From: Deltaproteobacteria bacterium
GTDB lineage: Bacteria > Desulfobacterota > Desulfomonilia > UBA1062
DNA: 64,000 bases
Reading direction: 5' to 3'
Assembly (NCBI GenBank): GCA_018434685.1
Contig: JAHDOV010000010.1
Location: 62,001 to 126,000, forward strand
Shown: positions 43,894 to 52,190 of the stretch, piece by piece
Position numbering within the stretch: position 1 is the first letter of the stretch
Layout: every line of letters begins with the position of its first letter
Notes under the pieces: model-generated
The model's database searches: none
Told to the model about the DNA's origin: nothing
Seen by the model: only the letters and a program-made list of their open reading frames with translations
Program-made: the position numbers and the translations under genes

Positions 43894-44832
43894 TTAGCGG
43901 ATGTCGAAGCCGGCAAAGAAGTCCCTGCAGTGCCCGGTCTGTTCGGACGGCATCCAGGTCTTCATGGATTCATTTGTGGAAAACCCGCTGCTTCCTCCGA
44001 TCTTCTCGCACTTGTCAAACCACAGGGGATTATACGGCAGGAGCTCCACCTCGTGCATGTCCAGGTCTTTCAAGAAACGGGCGATCGAGGCCAGGTTGTC
44101 GTCTGTGGAGGTGATCCCCGGGACCAGCGGTATCCTCGGCAGGAGTTCCACAGAGTCTTGTCGACACCTGGCAGACAGGTGCGTGAAATTTTCCAGTATG
44201 CGTCTGTTCGATGCACCGCAGAAGGTTCTGTGCCGGGCATCGTCGAAGAGCTTGAGGTCGAAATAGATGATATCGAGCCAGGGATAGAGGGCCTCTAAGA
44301 AGACCTGGAGATCGAAGAGCCCGCAGGTTTCGATGAGGGTGCTGATTCCCCGGGATTTGAGCTCCTTGAGGAGTTCGGATATGAAACCCATGTACAGGGT
44401 AGGCTCCCCGCCGGAGAGCGTTATCCCGCCGCCAGAGGTCCTGAAGAACGGGATGTCCCGTTCGATCTCATGCATGAGTTCTGCGGTTTCCCAGTATCTC
44501 CCGACCTGGCTCAGCGCCCCGCTCGGACATTCGTCGACACAGTTCATGCACAGGCTGCAGCGGTCTCTGTCGATGTAGAGGGGATTGTGCCGGTCAAGGG
44601 CACCCTCGGGGCATGCCTTCCGGCAGGCCTCACACAAAATGCACTCGCCACTGTCAAAGGAAAGCTCGATGGTCTTTTTCTTACTCTCCGGGTTGTGGCA
44701 CCACACACAGTCGAGGGGGCAGCCCTTGAAGAAGATGACGGTCCTGATGCCGGGGCCGTCATCGAGGGAATTCCCCTTCACCTCGAAGATGAGGGCCTTG
44801 TCTTCGGTGCCGGTATGGGTAGTGTTCGCCAT
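43894..44832 (-). CDS. Glycyl radical enzyme activating protein
   Basis: A 312-residue radical SAM activase. The SAM cluster motif CPLDCVWC (CX3CX2C) follows GPGIRTVIFFKG. Between residues 60 and 110 a two-cluster ferredoxin insert has CILCEACRKACPEGAL and CSLCMNCVDECPSGAL. GGGITLSGGEPTLY is the SAM-binding motif. The insert marks activases of the glycerol dehydratase/choline lyase/benzylsuccinate type rather than of pyruvate formate-lyase. It starts 8 bp after the stop of the glycyl radical enzyme and should install the radical on its Gly962. Confidence 0.95.
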   Translation of the reverse strand: MANTTHTGTEDKALIFEVKGNSLDDGPGIRTVIFFKGCPLDCVWCHNPESKKKTIELSFDSGECILCEACRKACPEGALDRHNPLYIDRDRCSLCMNCVDECPSGALSQVGRYWETAELMHEIERDIPFFRTSGGGITLSGGEPTLYMGFISELLKELKSRGISTLIETCGLFDLQVFLEALYPWLDIIYFDLKLFDDARHRTFCGASNRRILENFTHLSARCRQDSVELLPRIPLVPGITSTDDNLASIARFLKDLDMHEVELLPYNPLWFDKCEKIGGSSGFSTNESMKTWMPSEQTGHCRDFFAGFDIR

Positions 44833-44840
44833 GATCCCTT

Positions 44841-47801
44841 CTATACGCCGAATTCGGCCCGCTCGATGAGCTCGAGCTGCATGTCCCTGTTCAGGGTCAC
44901 AAAATATGCGTTGTAGCCGGAGATGCGCACCATGAGGTTGCGGTAGTTCTCCGGGTGTGCCATGGCATCCCGCAGGGTATCCGATGATACCACGTTGAAC
45001 TGCATCTGCATGCCGCCGAGGTCGCAGTAGGTCTTTGCATAGGAATAGAGGTTCTCCACAGCCCTGGCGTGGCTCTCTCTTCCGGAGGGAACGACCTTGA
45101 CGTTGAAGGCGATGTTGTTGTTCATGTTTGCCGGTTCGAGCCGGGAGACATCGCGGATGTTGTCCAGGAGATTCTTCGACGCATGCGCCTCGGGTGTAAG
45201 CCCGGGGGTGAACGGCTTTCCTGCGCGTCTCCCGGACGGCAGCGCGCCGGTGAGGGTCCCGAAGGCAACGTGGTTGGACATGGACCAGAAGCCGGTCGTA
45301 TACTTTCCGCCCCTGAAGTTTCTGTGATCGCCGAAACGGTCATGGACGAACCTGGTGACCCGGTTCGCCATCTCCACCGCCTCGTCATTGCCCGATCCGA
45401 AGAGCGGTACCTTCTTGAGGACCAGCGCTTCGATCGCCGGGTCGTGTTCGAAGTTGGTCTCTACGGCACGCTTCAGGTCGGCCAGGCTCACCTTCTTCTC
45501 GTCGTAGACGAGATTTTTGATGGCCATGAGCGAATCCGTTATGTCTGCCAGGCCGATGCAGGCAGTGCCGGACGAGTTGTGCATCGCCCCGGCCTTTGTC
45601 ACGTCGCGGCCCTTTTCAATGGTTCCGCTGATAAGCCCGGAGATGAACGGCGTCGGCCTGATGATGCTGTGCGCCTCGCCGAGGAGGTTGTTGTATTCGC
45701 ATGAATTGTCCATGAGAAAGTTCAGCTGCGCACAGAAGGCCTCGAAGAACTCGTCAAAGGTCTCGAAACACCCGTTGTCCATGGTGCCGGTTTTGGGCCC
45801 CACATCCCATCTCATCAGGGGGTGGTACCCGTTGTACATGGCCATCTCGAGAGCCGCCACCATGTTGAACATCATGCAGTTGGTATGGCCCAGGTGTTTT
45901 CCGGAGAGCGTCGGCTCCACACACCCTGTGGCAGCCCAGTCTCTGAGGTGCTCGGGCGGATAGTGGAACTCTGCAAGAGAATTCATGACCGCCTCATCGT
46001 TATGGATGGACGGCGTGGCCGTTGTGTTCTTGTTCACCTCGCACAGCCGCTTCAGGTATGTCTCGGAGTTCTTCTCCCTGTTGTAGCGTGCATTGACATT
46101 CGGGTCCCTGATACTGAGCATCTCGGTGACCTTCAGGAAGAGGTAGGTCATATCATTGACCGCATCGGTTCCTTCGGGGGTAACGCCACCCAGGGTGATG
46201 GCCTGGTCCGAGGAACTCCCGCCGAAAAGGTAGTTGCCGATATCGGGGATGAGGGGGAGATGATCGGTGCAGCGCAGATAGAAGCAGCCGACAAGCTCGA
46301 GTGCGTGCTTGATGTAGCTCTTTTTCTCTGCCTTGGTCCTGAGTTTTTTCATGTCTGCGGCAAAGTAGGGCTGCAGCCACTGATCCATCCGGCCCAGGGA
46401 GAATCCCGCGTTGGTGTTTTCCATGTGCATGCCCACCCAGTGGATCCAGATGGCATTGAGCGCTTCCTCCAGGGTCTTGCAGGGGTTCTCCGGAACCCGC
46501 GCGCAGATCTCCGAGAGCCTTTCCAGTTCAGCTCTTCTCCGGGGATCTGTCTCTCCTTGAGCCTCTGCCTTTGCCTGCAGAGAGAGGTTTTTCGCATAGG
46601 CTAGAAGTCCTTCGTAGGTGAGAATCATGGCATGGAGGGTATCTTTCTTGAGCTGGTCTGCCTTCGTGTCTCTTTTCAGCTCAGCCTGGATCTCCCGGAT
46701 TATCCCCTTTGCGCCGACCTTCAAGAGCCTGGGGTAGTCCAGGATGGTGTGGGACAGCGCTGCGGTCTTCCAGAGGAAGTAGACGGCAAACCGTTCGTCG
46801 AGGCTCTGGCTCAGAGGGGCGTCGTAGTGGTTCCTCACCCATTCCCGCATATTCCTGTTGATCCAGAAGGGGAAGACGCTGTGGTGGAGGATATCCCTGG
46901 TCTCGGCAGAGATGTCATAGGGGAACAGCTGCCGGTACGGGGTGGTGAACAGCTCACCCCAGATCATGGTTCCGTGCGTATCGGGATACAGGACAACGCC
47001 GATCTCCCTCGTGGTGGTCGTTCCTGCAATGAGGTCGTCTTTCCTGATGATGGGCTTCTTGTTCTCCATGAGATACTTGAAGGCGTGGGCCTGCCTCAGT
47101 TCGGCAACCCAGTCATTGCCGAGGGCATCTTTCTCAAAGCCGTTTTCCCGGTACCACCGGGTGAGCAGCAGGGGCCGTTCGTGGCAGATGGCAGGTCTCT
47201 GTGTAAAATGGATGTCGAGGAAATTCTTCAGCCTGGGGAAATCGTCGAGGTCGTACGAGGAAAGATACGGGTCGTCTTTGAGGTATTTCACCCCGCCATC
47301 GACGTGTTCGGCCTTGAGCGGCCTGTTCTTTTTCCGGGCGGCGCCGGCCGGCCTCGGGATGCACTGCCGGTCTGCCGGGGCAGGTCTGGCCGATTGTTTC
47401 TGCATCATCTTGATCTGCTTGCCCTTCATGAAGAGCGAGATGTAGAAGTTGAACAGCTGCGCATAGGCAAGATTGCCCCTGAGCGTAAGCTTGTTCTTGA
47501 GGATCAGGTTGAGCACCTCGTTCGGCGGCAGCTCGGTCATCTTCTTCAGCACGGAATTATCCATGAAGATCATCTCGACATCCACATCCTCGGGGATCCT
47601 GCCCGACACCCGCACCTTTCCGCCCTCAAAGGTGATGCACTGCTGAACAGATCCTTTTTCCGTGCTGATCCCAAGGGAGAAATCAATCCAGCCGTCATCC
47701 GATCGCAGATATCTCCTGAACCTGGGGAAGAGGTTGAAGTGGAGCGCCATGGTCTGGAGGAGGAGATGTGTTGCGATATTGGCGACATCTTGTTTATGCA
47801 T
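44841..47801 (-). CDS. Glycyl radical enzyme with N-terminal SCP2-like domain
   Basis: A 986-residue protein, about 150 longer than usual glycyl radical enzymes. Residues about 25-130 match the SCP2 lipid-binding fold: VDVEMIFMDNSVLKKMT and NKLTLRGNLAYAQLF align with the SCP2 consensus including GNL/M. A basic linker (130-165) precedes the ten-stranded-barrel domain. The active site is ATGCVEPTLSG, giving Cys627 with Glu629. The glycyl loop is VRISGYNAYFV with Gly962. Diol dehydratases have Asp 14 residues after Cys; here it is Asn641. The ATG at 47801 follows AGGAGGT. Class and substrate are unknown. Confidence 0.93.
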   Translation of the reverse strand: MHKQDVANIATHLLLQTMALHFNLFPRFRRYLRSDDGWIDFSLGISTEKGSVQQCITFEGGKVRVSGRIPEDVDVEMIFMDNSVLKKMTELPPNEVLNLILKNKLTLRGNLAYAQLFNFYISLFMKGKQIKMMQKQSARPAPADRQCIPRPAGAARKKNRPLKAEHVDGGVKYLKDDPYLSSYDLDDFPRLKNFLDIHFTQRPAICHERPLLLTRWYRENGFEKDALGNDWVAELRQAHAFKYLMENKKPIIRKDDLIAGTTTTREIGVVLYPDTHGTMIWGELFTTPYRQLFPYDISAETRDILHHSVFPFWINRNMREWVRNHYDAPLSQSLDERFAVYFLWKTAALSHTILDYPRLLKVGAKGIIREIQAELKRDTKADQLKKDTLHAMILTYEGLLAYAKNLSLQAKAEAQGETDPRRRAELERLSEICARVPENPCKTLEEALNAIWIHWVGMHMENTNAGFSLGRMDQWLQPYFAADMKKLRTKAEKKSYIKHALELVGCFYLRCTDHLPLIPDIGNYLFGGSSSDQAITLGGVTPEGTDAVNDMTYLFLKVTEMLSIRDPNVNARYNREKNSETYLKRLCEVNKNTTATPSIHNDEAVMNSLAEFHYPPEHLRDWAATGCVEPTLSGKHLGHTNCMMFNMVAALEMAMYNGYHPLMRWDVGPKTGTMDNGCFETFDEFFEAFCAQLNFLMDNSCEYNNLLGEAHSIIRPTPFISGLISGTIEKGRDVTKAGAMHNSSGTACIGLADITDSLMAIKNLVYDEKKVSLADLKRAVETNFEHDPAIEALVLKKVPLFGSGNDEAVEMANRVTRFVHDRFGDHRNFRGGKYTTGFWSMSNHVAFGTLTGALPSGRRAGKPFTPGLTPEAHASKNLLDNIRDVSRLEPANMNNNIAFNVKVVPSGRESHARAVENLYSYAKTYCDLGGMQMQFNVVSSDTLRDAMAHPENYRNLMVRISGYNAYFVTLNRDMQLELIERAEFGV

Positions 47802-47983
47802 GGAGTACCTCCTGTATGGTGGCATGCCGGTCTCCCGACAGGGGAGGCCGTGAAGCCGGAGCCCTCAGCAGGGCTGGTTTCGTCCCGGGCGAATCTTGTA
47901 TCAAAACGCGAGAAGAACAGGCATCGGTGCCTCCGGAGACTTCATCGCGCCTGAACGGGCCGCAGTGATTGGATGCTGGAGAC

Positions 47984-48679
47984 TCAGCGGGTCTTGATCT
48001 GCCGGCACGCATCACTGTTCTCCCTGTTCTGAGCCTTCAGGGCTTCCGGTACGAACAAGCGGACAATGTCTTCGACGATCCTGTCGATGATCCTGTCCGG
48101 ATGATCATCGACCTCCTGCAGCACCCTGCTGTTGGACAGGGCGATGATGCCGTGGAGAAAACTCCACAGCTTTATTGCGGCGTAGCGGGTGTCCAGTGGA
48201 TCGATACCGGGATTCATCCGGGCGAGTTCTTCCATGCCCCGGGAGGCAATGTCGACGAGCCGGAGGGCTGTCTGCTTCTCGAAGTATGCGACCGGTTCGA
48301 TATCGGTGCCGATATAATCCCGATACTTCGGGGCATCGGAGGTGAACATGATGTTGTAGTAGTGAGCCTTCTCGATGCCGAATGCCGCGTATGCCCTGAT
48401 CATCTCCCGGAACCGTTCGAGCGGGTCTTCGTGAGAACCGTATATGTCGAGCAGCCGGGAATAGAGCATGTCGAAGCCCTTGGTGAGCATCATGAGATAG
48501 AGCTCGTCCTTGCTGGAATAGTAGTTGTATATGGTTGTGGCCGACATGCCCAGTCTGGAGGCGAGCTTGCGCATGCTGAAATACTTGTAGCCGTGTTCAG
48601 AGATAATGGTGATCGCCACGTCGAGGATTTTTTCCCTCATTAATTCAATATCTTCTTGACTACGGGCTGCCTTTGGCAT
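47984..48679 (-). CDS. TetR/AcrR-family regulator of the glycyl radical locus
   Basis: A 231-residue repressor. The helix-turn-helix spans about residues 18-65 (AITIISEHGYKYFSMRKLAS, GMSATTIYNYYSSKDELYLM). The ligand domain includes EKAHYYNIMFTSDAPKY, as in WHG/TetR_C_33-type regulators that sense lipids or aromatics. It lies upstream of the glycyl radical enzyme on the same strand and is divergent from the aldehyde oxidoreductase. A tandem palindromic operator covers the shared region. Confidence 0.9.
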   Translation of the reverse strand: MPKAARSQEDIELMREKILDVAITIISEHGYKYFSMRKLASRLGMSATTIYNYYSSKDELYLMMLTKGFDMLYSRLLDIYGSHEDPLERFREMIRAYAAFGIEKAHYYNIMFTSDAPKYRDYIGTDIEPVAYFEKQTALRLVDIASRGMEELARMNPGIDPLDTRYAAIKLWSFLHGIIALSNSRVLQEVDDHPDRIIDRIVEDIVRLFVPEALKAQNRENSDACRQIKTR

Positions 48680-48696
48680 AAAAACTCCTATGACAC

Positions 48697-48724
48697 TTAA
48701 CGCTGTTAAGTTAACGGTGTTATA
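48697..48724. promoter_or_regulatory. Tandem palindromic operator of the TetR gene
   Basis: Two adjacent copies, TTAACGCTGTTAAG (48697-48710) and TTAACGGTGTTATA (48711-48724), are each a near-palindrome of TTAAC-N3-GTTAA. Together they form a 28-bp operator starting 18 bp before the TetR start codon. The same site could control the divergent aldehyde oxidoreductase gene. Confidence 0.65.
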
Positions 48725-48979
48725 TTAAAACTGACGGACTGAAAAGTCAATGTGTAACTATGCGGGAAGGAGCGGGGTGCTCTTTCCTTGAAACGGGGCT
48801 CTCGATGATGAAATGTGAAGGTTCCATCGGTCAGCGGGCACTTCATTCTGCTTTCTTATCAGAAAATCTTTTCGAGGCCGCATCTCCGGAAAAAATCCGT
48901 GCTGCAACGCTGCCTGGATCTGCATGAACACCGCCGGGTAAGGGCTGACATGCACAGATCTTCCATAAAAGGAGGGGTT

Positions 48980-50938
48980 ATGGATAGAGGATATATGGGC
49001 AAAATATTGCTGGTGGATCTCGGAACTAAAGAGATCCATGAGGAACAGATACCCGATGAGATATATGAGAATTATCTCTCCGGAATGGGACTGGCTACCC
49101 ACATTCTGTACAACAGGATCCCGGCAGGCGCCGATCCGCTTGGTCCGGACAATATCCTCGGTTTTGTCTCCGGACTGCTGACCGGTACGGGCAGTCTGTT
49201 TTCCGGGAGATGGATGGTCGTGGGGAAGTCCCCGCTCACCGGCGGCTGGGGAGACGCAAACTGCGGCGGTACATTTTCTCCTGCAATAAAGCGCTGCGGC
49301 TATGACGGGATATTCTTCAGAGGGATCAGTAAAAAACCCGTGTACCTGTATGTGAATGACCGGAAGGCTGAGCTGAAAGATGCCTCCGATTTCTGGGGCA
49401 AGGATGCCGTGGAGACCGAAGAGCTTCTCCTCGAGAAGGCAGGTCCCGGAGCCAGGGCCGCTGTTATCGGGCCTGCAGGCGAAAAACTCTCTCTGATATC
49501 AGGGGTGTGTAATGACAAGGGCAGGCTGGCTGCCAGGTCCGGGCTCGGTGCGGTCATGGGCTCGAAGAGGCTCAAGGCCGTGGTGCTCGACGGCAACAAG
49601 CGGATCAGGCCTTATGACCGTGAGGCACTGCAGAAGCTCAGCAGGAAGTGCAACAAGTGGGTGCAGTTCCAGCTGCCTTTGGGACCGGGTGTCGCGATAG
49701 GCTATCTCGGAACGCTGCTGCGGATACTTCCCACTGCCATGGCAATGGACGGCATGGTCTACAAGATGCTGCTGCGGAAATGGGGAACCGGAGGCATGAA
49801 CCAGATGTCCCCGGAGTGGGGCGACGCACCGGTCAAGAACTGGAAGGGCAGCTCCGTGGACTGGCCCATGAAAAGATCGAAGTCCGCAGACCCGGACATG
49901 GTGAAGAAACACGAAAGGATCAAGTATCACTGCTATGCCTGTCCCCTGGGATGCGGCGGCATCTGTTCTCTGAACGGCAAGTACGCGGAGACCCACAAGC
50001 CCGAGTATGAATCGGTCCTTGCCTTGGGCGGGCTGTGCATGAACGAGGATTCCGACAGTCTCTTCCATATCAACGAGATATTGAACCGGGCTGGAATGGA
50101 TACCATATCGACAGGTGCAACCGTTGCGTTTGCCATGGAATGTTATGAGAACGGGATCTTGACAAAAAAAGAGACCGATGGGCTCGAGCTCACCTGGGGC
50201 AATACGAATGCCATGATTGCCCTCATCCACAAGATGATCAACCGTGAGGGCATCGGTGATATACTCGCCGACGGCTCGCGGGTTGCGGCCCGAAAGATCG
50301 GTAAAGGGGCTGAGCGGTTCGCGGTTCATGCTGGCGGCCAGGAACCGGCCATGCACGACGGCAGGCAGGATCCTGGGTTTGCGCTGCACTACAGCGTGGA
50401 GCCGACGCCGGGCAGGCATACCATCGGGGCGGGCCTCTACTACGAGATGTTCCAGCTCTGGAAAAAGGTCAAGGGGCTTCCGAAAATGTGGCCGTTCGAG
50501 ATTTATCACAAGAACAAGAAGTACCGGGCAACGAAAGATCAGGCCAAGGCAGCGGCAGCGTGCAGCCAGTACATGAACGTGGTCAATGGCTCGGGCCTGT
50601 GCATGTTCGGAACCTTTATCGGGATAAAGAGAACGCCGACCTTTGACTGGCTGAACGCGGCAACCGGCTGGAACAGAACCCCTGAAGAATACATGAAGAT
50701 CGGTCAGCGCATCCAGACGGTCAAACAGGCCTTCAACGTCAAGCACGGCATCGATCCCAGGGCAAATGTCCTGAGCGGCCGGGCAGTGGGAATCCCGCCG
50801 CAGGCCGAGGGCGCGAATAAGGGCAGGACCGTTGATATTTCTAAGATGATGAGCGACTACTGGGAACTGTTCGGGTGGGATGCACACACCGGAATGCCAG
50901 GAGAAGAGACCTTGAACAGGCTCGGTATAGAGTCTTGA
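48980..50938 (+). CDS. aor: Aldehyde:ferredoxin oxidoreductase (tungsten family)
   Basis: A 652-residue enzyme of the AOR family, which oxidises aldehydes to acids with ferredoxin (or reduces acids). The N-terminal domain MGKILLVDLGTKEIHEEQIP and SGRWMVVGKSPLTGGWGDAN are typical. Cysteines CYACPLGCGGIC around residue 320 plus Cys in GSGLCMFG can bind the [4Fe-4S] cluster next to the tungstopterin. GGAGGGG precedes the ATG at 48980. The polyferredoxin gene follows 25 bp later. The divergent glycyl radical genes suggest a shared aldehyde intermediate. Confidence 0.93.
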   Translation: MDRGYMGKILLVDLGTKEIHEEQIPDEIYENYLSGMGLATHILYNRIPAGADPLGPDNILGFVSGLLTGTGSLFSGRWMVVGKSPLTGGWGDANCGGTFSPAIKRCGYDGIFFRGISKKPVYLYVNDRKAELKDASDFWGKDAVETEELLLEKAGPGARAAVIGPAGEKLSLISGVCNDKGRLAARSGLGAVMGSKRLKAVVLDGNKRIRPYDREALQKLSRKCNKWVQFQLPLGPGVAIGYLGTLLRILPTAMAMDGMVYKMLLRKWGTGGMNQMSPEWGDAPVKNWKGSSVDWPMKRSKSADPDMVKKHERIKYHCYACPLGCGGICSLNGKYAETHKPEYESVLALGGLCMNEDSDSLFHINEILNRAGMDTISTGATVAFAMECYENGILTKKETDGLELTWGNTNAMIALIHKMINREGIGDILADGSRVAARKIGKGAERFAVHAGGQEPAMHDGRQDPGFALHYSVEPTPGRHTIGAGLYYEMFQLWKKVKGLPKMWPFEIYHKNKKYRATKDQAKAAAACSQYMNVVNGSGLCMFGTFIGIKRTPTFDWLNAATGWNRTPEEYMKIGQRIQTVKQAFNVKHGIDPRANVLSGRAVGIPPQAEGANKGRTVDISKMMSDYWELFGWDAHTGMPGEETLNRLGIES

Positions 50939-50963
50939 GTAGTATCATGCAGGGAGGGATGCC

Positions 50964-51392
50964 ATGTCATATACGATAACGGATGCATGCAACGGGTGCG
51001 GGGCCTGTAAGAAAATATGCCCGGTCGAGGCCGTCGAGGGAAAGAAAAAGGCGATCCACAGCATTAACGAAACGGTGTGCATTGAATGTGGCGCCTGTGG
51101 AAAGGTCTGTCCCCAGGGCGCTGTGCTCGATCAGTCCGGCACGGCCTGTGTGATGATGAAACGGTCCCAGTGGGAAAAGCCGGTCTTTGATCTCGCCTTG
51201 TGCATGTCCTGCACCGTCTGTGTCGATACATGCCCGCTGAATTCCCTGGTGATGTCGGACGCACGGGACCGCAAGAGAGATCCCCACGGCTACCCGTATC
51301 TCAGGGATGAAAAGGCGTGCATAGGGTGCGGGTTCTGTGCCCTCGAGTGCCCGGTGGATGCCATCACCATGACCGCCCCCGCCCTGCAATGA
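50964..51392 (+). CDS. Polyferredoxin with four 4Fe-4S motifs
   Basis: A 142-residue protein with four CX2CX2CX3CP motifs: CNGCGACKKICP, CIECGACGKVCP, CMSCTVCVDTCP and CIGCGFCALECP. They can hold four [4Fe-4S] clusters in two ferredoxin modules. AGGGAGG precedes the start. It follows the aldehyde oxidoreductase gene directly and is its probable electron carrier or small subunit. Confidence 0.93.
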   Translation: MSYTITDACNGCGACKKICPVEAVEGKKKAIHSINETVCIECGACGKVCPQGAVLDQSGTACVMMKRSQWEKPVFDLALCMSCTVCVDTCPLNSLVMSDARDRKRDPHGYPYLRDEKACIGCGFCALECPVDAITMTAPALQ

Positions 51393-51401
51393 GGGGGCCC
51401 C

Positions 51402-51424
51402 AGGCAGGAGATGCCTTCCTGCCT
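51402..51424. terminator. Hairpin between convergent ferredoxin and mlaE genes
   Basis: The stem AGGCAGGA/TCCTGCCT with a 7-nt loop lies 9 bp after the ferredoxin stop and overlaps the stop of the convergent permease gene. It probably serves as a terminator for the plus-strand operon. Confidence 0.55.
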
Positions 51425-52190
51425 AGAACATGATGGCCGTGAGAAAGTAATCTGCAATCAGGATGCTTACGGAGGAGATAACCACTGAATTCGTGGTGGC
51501 CTTGCCCACCCCTTCTGCACCCCCGGTGGTGTTGAACCCCTTGTAGCAGCCGACTATGGAGAGGATTGCCCCGAAGAACGCCGCCTTGATCAGCCCGGTG
51601 AAGAGATCGTGGTAATCCACATATTCCACAATCCGTGCCATGAATATTCCCTTGTCGATATCGAGGAGTTCCACCCCGACAAAATATGAACCGATGATGC
51701 CGATACTGTCGAAGATAACGGTGAGCATCGGCATCATGATGATTCCGGCGAGGATTCGCGGGATGATGAGATACTGATACGGGTTGACCGCCATGACGGT
51801 CAGCGCGTCAATCTGCTCGGTCACCCGCATGGTGCCGATCTCTGCGGTCATGGCCGATCCTGCACGGGCCGTCACCATGAGTGCTGCAAGGACAGGCCCC
51901 AGTTCCCGCAGCAGGCCAAGGGCAGTGGTGGACCCCACGAGGGCCTCGGCGCCGAACAGTTTGAACCCGTAGTGTGTCTGCAGGGCACTGACCATACCGG
52001 TAAACATGCCGGTGAGGAGAACCACTGAAGAGGACCTGACCCCGATAAACTCCATCTGCTTGAACAGCTGCCTGAGGAAGATCGGCGGCCTTACGAGCCA
52101 GGAGAGGGTGTGAACGATGAACAGGGCCAGGGATCCGAGCTCCTCGAGAAAAGCAATGGCGGTTCTGCCGATGTATTCAAAGAAATTCAT
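51423..52190 (-). CDS. mlaE: MlaE-family ABC transporter permease
   Basis: A 255-residue permease. The MlaE core LLRELGPVLAALMVTARAGSAMTAEIGTMRV (shown in part as ELGPVLAALMVTARAGSA) and TEQIDALTVMAVNPYQYLI are conserved, with about five membrane helices. It is part of the machinery that moves phospholipid or other lipids between the inner and outer membranes. No mlaF ATPase or mlaD gene is adjacent. Its start overlaps the stop of glpK, so the two are translationally coupled. Confidence 0.92.
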   Translation of the reverse strand: MNFFEYIGRTAIAFLEELGSLALFIVHTLSWLVRPPIFLRQLFKQMEFIGVRSSSVVLLTGMFTGMVSALQTHYGFKLFGAEALVGSTTALGLLRELGPVLAALMVTARAGSAMTAEIGTMRVTEQIDALTVMAVNPYQYLIIPRILAGIIMMPMLTVIFDSIGIIGSYFVGVELLDIDKGIFMARIVEYVDYHDLFTGLIKAAFFGAILSIVGCYKGFNTTGGAEGVGKATTNSVVISSVSILIADYFLTAIMF

